Counted from the stretch's first letter, positions 1 to 8,228 are shown. The stretch: 64,000 bases of DNA from Pseudarthrobacter enclensis (GCF_030811655.1 NZ_JAUSRE010000010.1:1-64000), one strand, 5' to 3'. Notes: generated by a model from the letters alone, not told the origin. Numbers and translations are program-made.

Positions 1-435
1 GTGGTACCAGTACGGTACTGGTGTGGCCCGCAGGGGCGCGCCTGGCTTCCCGTTCCTCTCGTGGCTGTGCGGGCTTTGGCCGCGGACTGGCGCCGGGGCG
101 TGGCGTTGGTGTGGTACAAGTGTGGTACTGCCGGGCGCGTTGAGCTGACGGCGCCGGTCTTGGGATGCGCGGGGCCGGGACCTACCAGTGTGGTACCAGT
201 ACGGTACTGGTGTGGCCCGCAGGGGCGCGCCTGGCTTCCCGTTCCTCTCGTGGCTGTGCGGGCTTTGGCCGCGGACTGGCGCCGTACCAGTGTGGTGTTG
301 GTGTGGTCGAGCCGCGGCGGTACCGCAATGGCGTGGTCTGCGGTGCGGTGTCGATGTTCAGCTGATGCTGTCCACTTTGGCCGGAGCGGCCTAAAGTACC
401 GTGCTGGTATGGTACCAGTATAGTACCAGTGCGGC
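1..435. repeat. GTACCAGT iteron-like repeat array
   Basis: A 94-bp block occurs twice without a mismatch, at 1-94 and 190-283. Each block begins with a dyad, ACCAGTAC then one base then GTACTGGT (6-22 and 195-211). Further copies or variants of GTACCAGT and GTGGTAC lie near 111, 121, 183, 284, 320, 395, 410 and 423. Clustered short dyads of this sort are typical of plasmid partition centromeres or replication iterons. The binding protein would be encoded before position 1, so the role is inferred. The open frames crossing this array are products of the repeat. From 436 to 704 no gene or further repeat is seen. Confidence 0.6.
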
Positions 436-704
436 ACGCGCACTGGCCTGCACGATGACGTAGTCCTGACGAAAATCCTCTGCTTAGGTTGGTTGAGGTT
501 AGCGCGGGGAAAGGCAACCTTTCTGGGGAACGATGTGCGTGGGGGGCGACAGGGGATAGCTTGCTTGGATGCGTGGAAGTGAAATCGCATCTCCGTAGGC
601 AAAAACATCGTTTTTTGAGACGCAACAGTGGCCGCGATAAGGGAGAGGGCCGCTTAGGGGTGCACTTCTTCATCTGATTGCAGGGGGTCCCGGAACGGAT
701 CAAT

Positions 705-731
705 AACGACCGATATCTTTAGTCGCGCGCG
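705..731. repeat. Left inverted end of Tn554-like element
   Basis: Positions 712-731 are the exact reverse complement of 4771-4790. The outer bases AACG at 705-708 are also shared with the other end, giving 25 matches over 27 positions. Confidence 0.75.
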
Positions 732-832
732 GGCTGTCCGTCATGTAGTTCACTGGAGTTTGAGGCTCTGGTTGCTTCGTTGTGGATGGGTTAGCGTCTT
801 GTCCGTCCATGAGGCAGCTGACGGGAGCGGCG

Positions 833-1936
833 ATGCGGATATCGAAGGTGTTGGATCCGGCAAGCAACGCGGTGTCGTACACAGTGGTCGGCGTGGCCGG
901 TGTTGTGGAACCGGCGGAGCGGTATTTGCGGTATCTGGCCGAGACCGAGCGGTCACCGAACACGATCAAGGCTCACGCCCACGATTTGAAGGACTGGTTC
1001 GTTTTCCTGGACGAATACGGTCTCGACTGGCAGTCGGTGAAGCTGGAAGACGTCGGGGCCTTCATCCGGTGGCTGCGACGTCCGCCGGACGTGCGTGGCC
1101 AGGTCTTCTCGGTGCTTCCCACGATCGGGCACCATTGCGGTGAGGCGACGGTGAACCGCAAGCTTTCCACCGTATCGATCTTCTATCAACATGCCGCCCG
1201 ACATGGCCTTGACCTCGGCGAGCTGATCACGTGCTGGGACCCGTCCGGCCGCCAGGGTGGCTGGAAACCCTTCCTGCACCACATCAGCAAGGGCGCCGCG
1301 AAACAGCGCCGGGTGGTGAAGCTTCCCGTCACGGCAAGGATTCCCCGCCTGCTGGCCCCCGACGAGGTCCAAAGCATTCTGGATTCGTGCGGGCACCTCA
1401 GGGACCGGCTGCTCTTCGCACTGCTCCATGACGCGGGTATCCGGATCGGTGAGGCCCTGGGACTCCGGCATGAGGACATCGCCGTGGCCGAACGGGAAAT
1501 CACGGTCCGCCGGCGCGACAATACCAACGGTGCGCGCGCGAAATCGCCCCATTCGCGAACCATCCCCATTACCGCCGAACTGATCCGGCTGTATGCCGAC
1601 TACCTCGACGTCGAATACGGTGACCTGGATTCCGACTACGTCTTCGTCAACCTGTGGGGCCGGCCCCACGGGCAAGCAATGACATATGCCGCCGTCCATG
1701 ACCTGGTGCGGCGGCTCCGGCGGCAGACGGGCATCGCGTTCGACCCGCACTGGTTCCGACACACCTATGCCACCCGGATGCTTCGGGAGAACGTCCCGGT
1801 CGAGGTGGTCTCTAAATTGTTGGGCCATGCGAGCCTGACAACGACGGTCAAAACCTATGCCCATATCTCCAGCGATGACGCCCGCCGCGCACTGGCCGAT
1901 GCGGGCTGGTTCGCCTCCAGGACGGTGACGATATGA
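833..1936 (+). CDS. tnpA: Tyrosine recombinase, TnpA of Tn554-like element
   Basis: This is a 367-residue phage-integrase-family recombinase expected to catalyse excision and insertion of the surrounding element. The N-terminal part is a SAM-like core-binding domain (YLRYLAETERSPNTIKAHAH). The catalytic domain shows the first Arg in HDAGIRIGEALGLR, the HxxR box in HWFRHTYATRM, and the closing His and nucleophile Tyr in LLGHASLTTTVKTYAH. The ATG at 833 is chosen because GGGAG lies just upstream; an in-frame ATG at 782 lacks this. The size matches Tn554 TnpA (about 360 residues). The stop overlaps the tnpB start by four bases, so the two are translationally coupled. Confidence 0.85.
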   Translation: MRISKVLDPASNAVSYTVVGVAGVVEPAERYLRYLAETERSPNTIKAHAHDLKDWFVFLDEYGLDWQSVKLEDVGAFIRWLRRPPDVRGQVFSVLPTIGHHCGEATVNRKLSTVSIFYQHAARHGLDLGELITCWDPSGRQGGWKPFLHHISKGAAKQRRVVKLPVTARIPRLLAPDEVQSILDSCGHLRDRLLFALLHDAGIRIGEALGLRHEDIAVAEREITVRRRDNTNGARAKSPHSRTIPITAELIRLYADYLDVEYGDLDSDYVFVNLWGRPHGQAMTYAAVHDLVRRLRRQTGIAFDPHWFRHTYATRMLRENVPVEVVSKLLGHASLTTTVKTYAHISSDDARRALADAGWFASRTVTI

Positions 1937-3444
1937 CCACCTTGCATCCCGTGCCCTCACGAAACGACCAGCCGGCGGGCCGGACGGGGCCCACGGGGAA
2001 GGCCGGACCGGGCGCCGCGCCGTGGGAGAACGAGTTCCCCAAGGACGTCTGGCATGCGAGAGCCCTCGGTATCTCCGCCCGCAGCCAGGTTACGGTCCAC
2101 TTCGAAAACATCACCCGGCCCTGGTTGAAGCAGCTAGCCAAACGATGGGCCCGCTGGCGGCTGACGACCGGGTTGACGGTTGAATCCGCGGTGCTGGGAA
2201 CCAAAGCCGTGGAAAGCTTCAACGCCTTTCTGGATTCAACGAGGATCACAGTCACCGGCACCGCCGACATTGACCGGGAGGTGATCGAAGGGTTTCTGGC
2301 TTACCTGCACACCCACAGCGCCGGAGCACCATCGCACCGGATCCGGATCGGCCAGTTCAACACCTTCCTCCTCACCATGCGCCGCCACGGATGGGTGACT
2401 GATCTGCCCAGTACGGCCCAGATCTACACCGAGGACTATCCCAAAGAGACGGTCCGGCAGCCCCGGGCGCTGAGTGAATACGTCATGGCCCAGCTGGAAG
2501 ACCCGGAAAATCTGGCAAAAATGGCCAGCCCGCATCACCGGTTGATCACCGTGATCCTGATCCGGTGCGGGCTGCGGATCAGCGATACGGTGGCCCTGAC
2601 CCAGGACTGCATCACTCGGGACAAGGACGGCGCCCCGTATCTGCGGTATCTGAACCACAAGATGAAACGCGAGGCGCTCGTCCCCATCGATGAGGACCTC
2701 GAACGGGCCATCGCGGAGCAGATCAGCTACGTCAACGGCACGGGCAATTCCGGGACACGCCTGCTTTTCGCCCATGACAGGGTGGACGTTTACGGCGCCG
2801 GACACATCAGCGCAAGCTCGTACACTAACGCTCTTCGCTCATGGGTCAGGGAGTGCGATGTCACCGATGAAAACGGCAGCCCTGCGGTGGTCAGCCCGCA
2901 CCGTTTCCGCCACACGCTGGGCACCAGACTGATCAACCTCGACGTCCCTCAGGAGGTCGTACGCCGGATCCTGGACCACGACTCCCACCAGATGACAGCC
3001 CACTACGCCAGACTCAGCGATACGACCATCCGGCGGCACTGGGAAGCCGCACGGAAAGTCAACGCATCCGGCAGCGTCGTCGAACTTGATCCCGACGGCC
3101 CCCTCGCCGAGGCCGCCTGGTCCAAACAGCGCCTCGGCAGGGCCACCCAGGCACTTCCCAATGGCTATTGCGGCCTCCCGGTCCAGAAAACCTGCCCGCA
3201 CGCCAACGCCTGCCTGACCTGTCCCATGTTCATCACCACCGCCGACTTCCTCCCGCAACACCGCGAACACCGGACGCAGGTCGTGCAGATAATCTCCGCC
3301 GCCGAAGCCCGAGGCCAGCAGCGGCTGGCCGAAATGAACACCCGGGTCCTCGGCAACCTGGACCGCATCATCCAAACACTCGACAACGGAACGCGAGAAG
3401 GCCCCAGCCACTTACTCGAGGAGGACAACCGTGCGGGCAGATAA
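1933..3444 (+). CDS. tnpB: Tyrosine recombinase, TnpB of Tn554-like element
   Basis: This second recombinase has 503 residues. Catalytic boxes are visible as LIRCGLRISDTVALT (Arg), SPHRFRHTLGTRL (HxxR) and ILDHDSHQMTAHYAR (His and Tyr). Beyond the catalytic domain a Cys-rich segment, CGLPVQKTCPHANACLTCPM, looks like a metal-binding knuckle; a similar tail is usual in TnpB of Tn554 relatives. The gene starts inside the tnpA stop and its end overlaps tnpC by 14 bases. TnpA and TnpB are both needed for Tn554 transposition in the characterised system; that is family knowledge, not visible here. Confidence 0.85.
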   Translation: MTTLHPVPSRNDQPAGRTGPTGKAGPGAAPWENEFPKDVWHARALGISARSQVTVHFENITRPWLKQLAKRWARWRLTTGLTVESAVLGTKAVESFNAFLDSTRITVTGTADIDREVIEGFLAYLHTHSAGAPSHRIRIGQFNTFLLTMRRHGWVTDLPSTAQIYTEDYPKETVRQPRALSEYVMAQLEDPENLAKMASPHHRLITVILIRCGLRISDTVALTQDCITRDKDGAPYLRYLNHKMKREALVPIDEDLERAIAEQISYVNGTGNSGTRLLFAHDRVDVYGAGHISASSYTNALRSWVRECDVTDENGSPAVVSPHRFRHTLGTRLINLDVPQEVVRRILDHDSHQMTAHYARLSDTTIRRHWEAARKVNASGSVVELDPDGPLAEAAWSKQRLGRATQALPNGYCGLPVQKTCPHANACLTCPMFITTADFLPQHREHRTQVVQIISAAEARGQQRLAEMNTRVLGNLDRIIQTLDNGTREGPSHLLEEDNRAGR

Positions 3445-3823
3445 CAGCCGCTACATCCGGCAGGCCGCGGAACGCCGGCACGAGCTCACCCGCTCCAAAG
3501 CCGTAGCGGCACTGCGTGAACTAGAAAACCAAGGCGACGCCGTCACGTTCGAAGCCGTAGCCGCGGTCGCGGGAGTATTCCGCTCCTGGCTCTACACGCA
3601 AACCGACCTGCGCGCGGACATCATCGGACTGCGCGACGATCGTCCACCCCAACCCAGAGCAAGCCGAAGCAGCGCAAGCACGGGCTCCGTTCGGGCCCGC
3701 CTCACCGCTTCTCTTGAACGGAACCGCGAGCTAACCGCAGAAATTGAACGCCTCAGACACCAACTCGCACTCGCATTGGGACACGCAAGGCGTCGGAACT
3801 CAGCGGGCTCAGAGGAAGCGTGA
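3431..3823 (+). CDS. tnpC: TnpC-like accessory protein of Tn554-like element
   Basis: This is a 130-residue basic protein beginning RADNSRYIRQAAERRHELTR, with a HTH-like middle (GDAVTFEAVAAVAGVFRSWLYTQTDLR) and a coiled C-terminal part (ASLERNRELTAEIERLRHQLA). The GTG start has a GAGGAGG ribosome site inside the end of tnpB. Position, size and pattern agree with TnpC of Tn554-type elements, which influences orientation and frequency of transposition in the characterised case. It has no recombinase motif of its own. Confidence 0.75.
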   Translation: MRADNSRYIRQAAERRHELTRSKAVAALRELENQGDAVTFEAVAAVAGVFRSWLYTQTDLRADIIGLRDDRPPQPRASRSSASTGSVRARLTASLERNRELTAEIERLRHQLALALGHARRRNSAGSEEA

Positions 3824-3856
3824 CTGGGCGAACGTCGTCCGGCGCAAAGATGTACA

Positions 3857-3920
3857 GCTGACTTTCCAGGGCCTGCGCGATGGAGCATGCTGACTTTCCA
3901 GGGCCTGCGCGATGGAGCAT
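3857..3920 (+). repeat. Two tandem copies of a 32-bp unit
   Basis: The unit starting GCTGACTTTCCAGGGCC occurs at 3857-3888 and again at 3889-3920 without a mismatch. It lies between tnpC and the HAD gene, so it falls in the leader of the passenger gene. Each unit contains an ATG, which extends the apparent open frame upstream of the likely start. Confidence 0.9.
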
Positions 3921-3942
3921 GATGGGCCGCTACGCTTGGCGA

Positions 3943-4641
3943 GTGGAAATTCGAGGCGTCCTATTCGATCTGGACAACACCCTGTTCGATCATCCGACAT
4001 CTGCCCGCACCGGAGTCGACGCGTTCCTTCGACATCTCGGAACAGAGCAGTCCGACGAACTGACGCGTTCGTGGTTTGAGATCGAGCAAGTCAACTACGA
4101 CCGGTTCCTCACCAAGGAACTCTCTTTCCACGAACAGCGCCGTGAGCGGCTCCGCGACTTCCTCCCTCAAACCGGGCTTGCCGTTCCCAAAACGGATACA
4201 CAGCTCGACGATCTCTTCGCCGTCTACCTCAGGAAATATGAGGAAGCGTGGATAGCGTTTCCGGACGCGGCACCCGCCCTGCTGGATCTACGGGCCGCCG
4301 GCATACCGGTGGGCGTCGTCACCAACGGGAACCACGACCAGCAAACCTCGAAAATCAACAGGATAGGCCTCGAACCGCTGATAGACCGGATCTTCAGCTC
4401 GGAACTTACAAGCCACGCCAAACCGGCCCCAGAAGCGTTCGCCGAGCCCTGCAAAAGCATGCGATTATCGCCTGCCCAGACCCTGTACGTCGGGGACAAC
4501 TACCGAGTTGATATCGAAGGAGCCCGGAACGCGGGACTACAAGCCATCCATCTCAACCGGGAGGGCACCAGAGGTAAGGGGACAATCCAAAGTCTCGCGG
4601 AATTGCTTCCACTTCTCATCGAAGGAACTCTCGTCACCTAG
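3943..4641 (+). CDS. HAD-family hydrolase (passenger gene)
   Basis: This is a haloacid-dehalogenase-superfamily hydrolase of about 232 residues. Motif I is VLFDLDNTLFDH with the nucleophile Asp and the second Asp two residues on. Motif II is GVVTNGN, the motif III Lys falls in SHAKPAPEAF, and motif IV is YVGDNYRVDIEGARNAG. The layout matches the YjjG/PynA-like phosphatase group (helical cap between motifs I and II). The substrate is unknown. GTG 3943 is preferred because it precedes the fold directly; ATG 3919 or 3922 is possible and adds the repeat-encoded residues. It is the only non-mobility gene in the Tn554-like unit. Confidence 0.75.
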   Translation: MEIRGVLFDLDNTLFDHPTSARTGVDAFLRHLGTEQSDELTRSWFEIEQVNYDRFLTKELSFHEQRRERLRDFLPQTGLAVPKTDTQLDDLFAVYLRKYEEAWIAFPDAAPALLDLRAAGIPVGVVTNGNHDQQTSKINRIGLEPLIDRIFSSELTSHAKPAPEAFAEPCKSMRLSPAQTLYVGDNYRVDIEGARNAGLQAIHLNREGTRGKGTIQSLAELLPLLIEGTLVT

Positions 4642-4770
4642 GTGGTCCCGTGGGCGAAACCATCTCGAGTGAATCACGATTTTCGGACAGACTCCGGGAA
4701 CCAAAGAGTCCCCGGATGCACGTCCTGGACATTGTCCAGAGCGCAAGTGCCCCGTAATCACAGGGTCGAA

Positions 4771-4797
4771 CGCGCGCGACTAAAGATATCGACCGTT
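4771..4797. repeat. Right inverted end of Tn554-like element
   Basis: This is the reverse complement of the left end, with the core at 4771-4790. Only 54 bp separate it from the left end of transposon A at 4852. Confidence 0.75.
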
Positions 4798-4851
4798 TCT
4801 GACCCGCCATCGGCATGCCTCCTAAAAAAACGAAAAAGCACTCATATCGTG

Positions 4852-4877
4852 TGTGACTGTTGGCGATAAATGGCGGT
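4852..4877. repeat. Left terminal inverted repeat of transposon A
   Basis: It starts TGTGACTGTTGGCGATAAAT and matches the reverse complement of 37461-37486 at 24 of 26 positions. The sequence beyond (GTTTTAGCGCCGC) also resembles the inner part of the other end. Confidence 0.8.
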
Positions 4878-4907
4878 GTTTTAGCGCCGCTCCGTGTCGC
4901 CGTCGGA

Positions 4908-5062
4908 TCACGTTCCAGGGCTGGCAGGCTGTTTTCGCGTTCGCGGCGTTGGCTCTGGTTCTGGGTGCGGGGCCGCTGCGGGCAGTGGCTTCCCGCCGTC
5001 TGGTCCTCCTCGCAGGGCTCGGTGCCATCGCAGCACTCGTGGTGGATGTCTTCCTGTACTGA
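4908..5062 (+). pseudogene. Truncated C-terminal remnant of a membrane protein
   Basis: The frame reads GWQAVFAFAALALVLGAGPL and ends ALVVDVFLY. This resembles the last 50 residues of the protein at 16314-16682 (SWQDTGSGVFTLAAAGLMLG and ending LLVDIFLY). The 5' part is missing and the remnant abuts the left end of transposon A, so it looks like a gene cut by a deletion at that end. No start or ribosome site is seen. Confidence 0.55.
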
Positions 5063-5106
5063 CCGCGTCAAAAGCAGGCAAGCAGGGGCAGGATTGTCGT
5101 GGAAGG

Positions 5107-5145
5107 CCGAAGGCCCGCCCGGTTTCTGTGCGGACGGGCCTTCGG
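5107..5145 (-). terminator. Hairpin downstream of copC-like gene
   Basis: The arms CCGAAGGCCCG and CGGGCCTTCGG form a strong GC stem about 15 bp past the stop of the gene at 5160-5798. The convergent position after a minus-strand gene fits an intrinsic terminator; a clear U-run is not seen. Confidence 0.65.
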
Positions 5146-5159
5146 GGATTGTGGTGCGG

Positions 5160-5798
5160 CTAGTTGTTGCCGGTTCCTGGCTTGGCGCGGCGGCCGACGA
5201 GGTAGGCGCCGACGCCGACGAGGATCAGCAGGACCACGCCGATCCCGATGAACCATCCGGTGTTGTCCGGGGTCTGGGATGAGGCCGGTTCCGCGGCCTG
5301 GGTTTCGGGCGTCTGCGTTTCCGTTGCCACGGCTGCCGGCGTGGTGACCGGCGGAGCTGCAGTCGCCGGGGCCGACGCGGTGGTCGCCTCCGATGATGCG
5401 TGGTCGTCAGTGCCGGCGAAGGTGAAGGTGAACTTTCCATCGATCGGATGGCCGTCGGCGGAAACAGCGCGCCATTCGACGGTGTGCTTGCCGGGGTGGT
5501 CGATGTCAGCTGCGGTGGTCAGCGTGGCTCCGTTGACCGTGAGCTCGCCGGTGCTGACGGTGTGACCGTCAGGTGCGGTGACCTTGATGATGTTCGAGCC
5601 CTTGAGCTGGGTGTTCGGCGGGTTGTTCAGGGTGATGGAGACCTTGCCGGGGTTGGTGGTGATGGTCTGGCCCTCGGCGGGGCTGGTGGAGGCCAGGGCG
5701 TCGTGGGCCTGTGCCGGGGCGGTTCCGGCGAGGGCGCTCAGGGCAAGGACCGCGGTGAGAGCGGCAGCTGCACGGGCGCGACGGAATGAAAATTTCAA
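5160..5798 (-). CDS. CopC-domain exported protein with C-terminal anchor
   Basis: This is a 212-residue CopC/YcnJ-type periplasmic copper protein. It begins with a signal peptide (RRARAAAALTAVLALSALAG then APAQAHD), so the mature protein would start with His, as in CopC copper sites. The beta-sandwich CopC domain follows (STSPAEGQTITTNPGKVSI to DGKFTFTFAG, containing VSADGHPIDG). A Pro/Ala/Thr linker and one membrane helix (WFIGIGVVLLILVGVGAYLV) end it. The TTG at 5798 is chosen because AAAGGACA lies eight bases upstream. The next gene upstream encodes a His-containing membrane protein, suggesting a small copper-handling operon. Confidence 0.8.
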   Translation of the reverse strand: MKFSFRRARAAAALTAVLALSALAGTAPAQAHDALASTSPAEGQTITTNPGKVSITLNNPPNTQLKGSNIIKVTAPDGHTVSTGELTVNGATLTTAADIDHPGKHTVEWRAVSADGHPIDGKFTFTFAGTDDHASSEATTASAPATAAPPVTTPAAVATETQTPETQAAEPASSQTPDNTGWFIGIGVVLLILVGVGAYLVGRRAKPGTGNN

Positions 5799-5887
5799 GG
5801 AAAGGTGTCCTTTCGGGACAGCCTGCCACCGGTTTCGGGCAGGCAACAAGAAAAGTGGGGGATGCATAGAGCCGGCGCCGCTCGGCG

Positions 5888-6562
5888 TCAGACGCTGACA
5901 GTGCCGGGAGAAGACGCCGGTGGGCCGCGGAGCAGCCGGGTCCCCACCGCCGGGTGCAGTCCCGGGATCCAGGAGGCCCGCGGCGGTGCGGGTGCTGTCC
6001 ACTGAGGGAGCGGGCTGGGGTTCAGGTCGATGGTCTGTGGGGCGAGCCATGCCAGCGCGCGCCACAGCATGGTTTCGCCATGTGCGAGCAGCAGGGCTGT
6101 GGCTGCGACGGCGAGGACGTGAGCGGTGACCATGAGAGGGCCGGGGAGAGCAGGGACGTGCAGGGTCAGGGCACCGGTCCCTGCGGCGCAGTCCGGGATG
6201 GTCTGGGCCTGGTGGTGGCCGTGCGCCGCGATCCCGGCCGGGCCGCAGTGGCCTACCGGTCCTGGCAAGGAGGTGAATGCGGTGTGCAGGGCCAGCTGTC
6301 CGGCGCCGAGGGCGGCAGCGATTGAGGCGAGGCTGAGCCGCCGCCGGGCGAGGACCGTGACCGGGAGCAGGACCAGAACCGCCAACAGCCCGAGCACCGG
6401 GGCGGGTGGAAGGTGCCCGCCGCCGGCGGTGTGCGCGGCGGCCGCGAGGCCGAGGATCAGCCCGGTGATGGTGAGCGCGCGTGGGAGCGTCAGGGGCGCC
6501 TGCGCGGGCGCGGGACTGCCGTTCTGGCTCGGTTCCCCGGTGCGGGCTCTGGTGGCGGGCAT
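5888..6562 (-). CDS. Polytopic membrane protein, copper-locus associated
   Basis: This 224-residue protein has about five hydrophobic segments (LTITGLILGLAAAAHTAGGG, VLGLLAVLVLLPVTVLA, LSLASIAAALGAGQLALHT, LMVTAHVLAVAATALLLAHG and the segment after it). A loop holds several His residues (HCGPAGIAAHGHHQAQ). It ends about 90 bases before the copC-like start and begins five bases after the arsR stop. No catalytic motif is recognised. The His-rich loop and the neighbour suggest metal handling, which is inference. Confidence 0.6.
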   Translation of the reverse strand: MPATRARTGEPSQNGSPAPAQAPLTLPRALTITGLILGLAAAAHTAGGGHLPPAPVLGLLAVLVLLPVTVLARRRLSLASIAAALGAGQLALHTAFTSLPGPVGHCGPAGIAAHGHHQAQTIPDCAAGTGALTLHVPALPGPLMVTAHVLAVAATALLLAHGETMLWRALAWLAPQTIDLNPSPLPQWTAPAPPRASWIPGLHPAVGTRLLRGPPASSPGTVSV

Positions 6563-6566
6563 GGGA

Positions 6567-6941
6567 TTAGTCGTGGGTGGGTTCGCCGGTGAGTTGGTGG
6601 TCGGCGTGGTTGATGGTTTCGCGGATCAGCCGGATCAGGTGCCCGTCGTGCAGGGAGTAGATGACGTGCCGGCCGTCCTTGCGGGTGTCGACCAGGCCGC
6701 TGAGCCGGAGCTTGGCGAGGTGCTGGCTGACCACGGTCCGGGGTGCCGAGGAGGCGGCGGTGAGTTCGGTGACGGTCCTGGGGCCGTCCGCGAGCTGCCA
6801 GAGCAGGTGCAGGCGGGTGGGTTCGGCGAGCATCCGCAGGGTCCCGGCTGCTGCTTCGAGCAGCTGCGGGCCGGGGGCGACGTCGTGGACGAGCGAGGGC
6901 TCAGCGGCGTGCGCGGCCGCGGTCTCCGGCTGGCTGCTCAT
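6567..6941 (-). CDS. ArsR/SmtB-family metal sensor with alpha-5 site
   Basis: This is a 124-residue winged-helix repressor. The recognition region is SSAPRTVVSQHLAKLRLSGL, followed by the wing DTRKDGRHVIYSL. The Cys box of arsenic and cadmium sensors is absent. Instead helix 5 reads DGHLIRLIRETINHADH, which places Asp, His, His and His at exactly the spacing of the CzrA/NmtR site (D-x-H-x10-H-x2-H). Zinc, cobalt or nickel sensing is therefore likely. The start at 6941 overlaps the end of the MFS gene by about 40 bases, so the two are probably one transcript. A candidate operator lies before the MFS gene. Confidence 0.8.
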   Translation of the reverse strand: MSSQPETAAAHAAEPSLVHDVAPGPQLLEAAAGTLRMLAEPTRLHLLWQLADGPRTVTELTAASSAPRTVVSQHLAKLRLSGLVDTRKDGRHVIYSLHDGHLIRLIRETINHADHQLTGEPTHD

Positions 6942-8187
6942 CACCCTGCTCCAAACTCTCGACGGTGTCCGTGGTCGCGGCGGTGTGCCGGGGCCAGGAC
7001 AGGAATGCTCCTGCAGCCCCTATCATCGCAAGAACTGTCAATGCCAGGGCTGCCGTGCCCAGCCCGGCCGCCGCGCCGGCGATGCCGGCCAGCGGGTAGC
7101 TGATGATGTAGCAGGCGTGGGAGAGGGAGAACTGGGCCGTGAACACATAAGGCCGGGTTTCCTCGGTCGAGGCTTCACGCAGGAGCCGCGACGACGGGGT
7201 CAGGATGGTCGAGTTCCCTGCGCCGAGCAGGAACCACAACCCGAGCAACCACCACCAGGTCGCATCCCCGGCGGGCAGGAACAGCAGGGCCGTGGCCCCG
7301 GCCAGGGCTGCCGGGATGAGTGCGGCGCCGGTGAGCATCACGGTCCGGTCCCCGAGGCGGTCGAGCAGCCGCGGGGCCCCAACGGCCACGATCATGGAGC
7401 CGACGCCGAAGCAGGCCAGGGCCAGGGCCAGATCGGTGTCCGGGCGGTGCAGGACCTCCCTCACCACCACGACGGTGTTCACGAGCACCAGCGCGGTCGG
7501 GGCGGACACGACCAGGTTCAGGGCCAGCAGGGACCGCAGCCGCCGGTTCCGCCAGAAGATCCGGGCGCCGAGGGTGGTGCGGTGCCACAACGACGACGGC
7601 GCAGCGGCCTGGGCCGGGCCGGCGGGCAGGGTGGTGATGATGACCATGAACGCCGAGAACAGGAACCCGCCGACGGTGCCGAGGAACAGCTTGTTGTAGC
7701 TGAGCACCCCCAGCAGCAGCGCGGCGATCGCCGGGGACACCAGGGCTTCCATGTCGTAGGCGAGGCGGGACAGTGACAGCGCCCGCGTGTAGTCCTTCTC
7801 GTTCCTTAAGACGGCCGGGATCAGGGACTGGAACGCCGGGGTGAACGTCGCCGAGGCCGACTGCAGCAGGAAAATCACCACGTAGATCTGCCACGTCTCG
7901 GTGATGAACGGCAGGCACAAGGCCATGCCCGCCCGGATCAGGTCTGCGCCGATCAGTACCGGCTTCTTCGGCAGCCGCGCCACCAGGGCGTTGATCACGG
8001 GAGCGAAACCGACGTAGGCGAACATCTTGATCGTCAACGCGGTGCCCATCACCGCGCCGGCGTCCTTGCCGGCCAGGTCAAAAGCCAGCAGTCCCAGCGC
8101 GACCGTCAACAGACCCGTACCCAAAAGTGCGACGATCTGCGCGGCGAACAGCCGCCGGTATGTCACATCCCGCAAAACCGATAACAT
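6901..8187 (-). CDS. MFS efflux transporter
   Basis: This is a 428-residue major facilitator of the enterobactin/macrolide-exporter type (MFS_3-like), with about 12 membrane helices. It starts MLSVLRDVTYRRLFAAQIVA and has a loop PKKPVLIGADLIRAGMALCL. The open frame reaches to 8229, adding His-rich residues MHRHAHMHTEGFAG. The ATG at 8187 is preferred because GAGGGG precedes it and because the upstream codons lie inside a dyad at 8207-8228 that looks like an operator. Co-transcription with the metal-sensing ArsR gene suggests metal or metal-chelate efflux; the substrate is not visible. Confidence 0.75.
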   Translation of the reverse strand: MLSVLRDVTYRRLFAAQIVALLGTGLLTVALGLLAFDLAGKDAGAVMGTALTIKMFAYVGFAPVINALVARLPKKPVLIGADLIRAGMALCLPFITETWQIYVVIFLLQSASATFTPAFQSLIPAVLRNEKDYTRALSLSRLAYDMEALVSPAIAALLLGVLSYNKLFLGTVGGFLFSAFMVIITTLPAGPAQAAAPSSLWHRTTLGARIFWRNRRLRSLLALNLVVSAPTALVLVNTVVVVREVLHRPDTDLALALACFGVGSMIVAVGAPRLLDRLGDRTVMLTGAALIPAALAGATALLFLPAGDATWWWLLGLWFLLGAGNSTILTPSSRLLREASTEETRPYVFTAQFSLSHACYIISYPLAGIAGAAAGLGTAALALTVLAMIGAAGAFLSWPRHTAATTDTVESLEQGDEQPAGDRGRARR

Positions 8188-8206
8188 CCCAGCAAACCCC
8201 TCAGTG

Positions 8207-8228
8207 TGCATATGTGCATGTCTATGCA
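8207..8228 (-). promoter_or_regulatory. Candidate ArsR operator
   Basis: TGCATA and TATGCA form an inverted repeat with a 10-base spacer, placed just upstream of the ribosome site of the MFS-arsR transcript. SmtB/CzrA-type repressors bind AT-rich 12-2-12 dyads in such positions. The assignment is by position and symmetry only. Confidence 0.45.

Larger units (their letters stand above)
705..4797. mobile_element. Tn554-like transposon with HAD passenger gene
   Basis: Three consecutive overlapping genes match the Tn554 arrangement: a tyrosine recombinase, a second larger tyrosine recombinase with a Cys-rich tail, and a small TnpC-like protein. A HAD hydrolase gene follows. The unit is bounded by an inverted repeat at 705-731 and 4771-4797 whose inner 20 bp are identical. 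Classical Tn554 is not known for terminal inverted repeats, so these ends are either recombinase-binding arms or a feature of this lineage. The exact crossover bases cannot be fixed from one copy. Confidence 0.7.

Noticed and set aside
1..423. Open reading frames of 140 and 173 residues across the repeat array
   Set aside because: They arise from the duplicated GC-rich repeat, encode the repeat twice, and lack ribosome sites.
1..435. CRISPR array
   Set aside because: Repeats are palindromic and irregularly spaced, without unique spacers of constant length, and no cas gene is near.
953..1960. A 335-residue minus-strand frame opposite tnpA
   Set aside because: It is antisense to a gene with a full set of tyrosine-recombinase motifs and has no recognisable domain.
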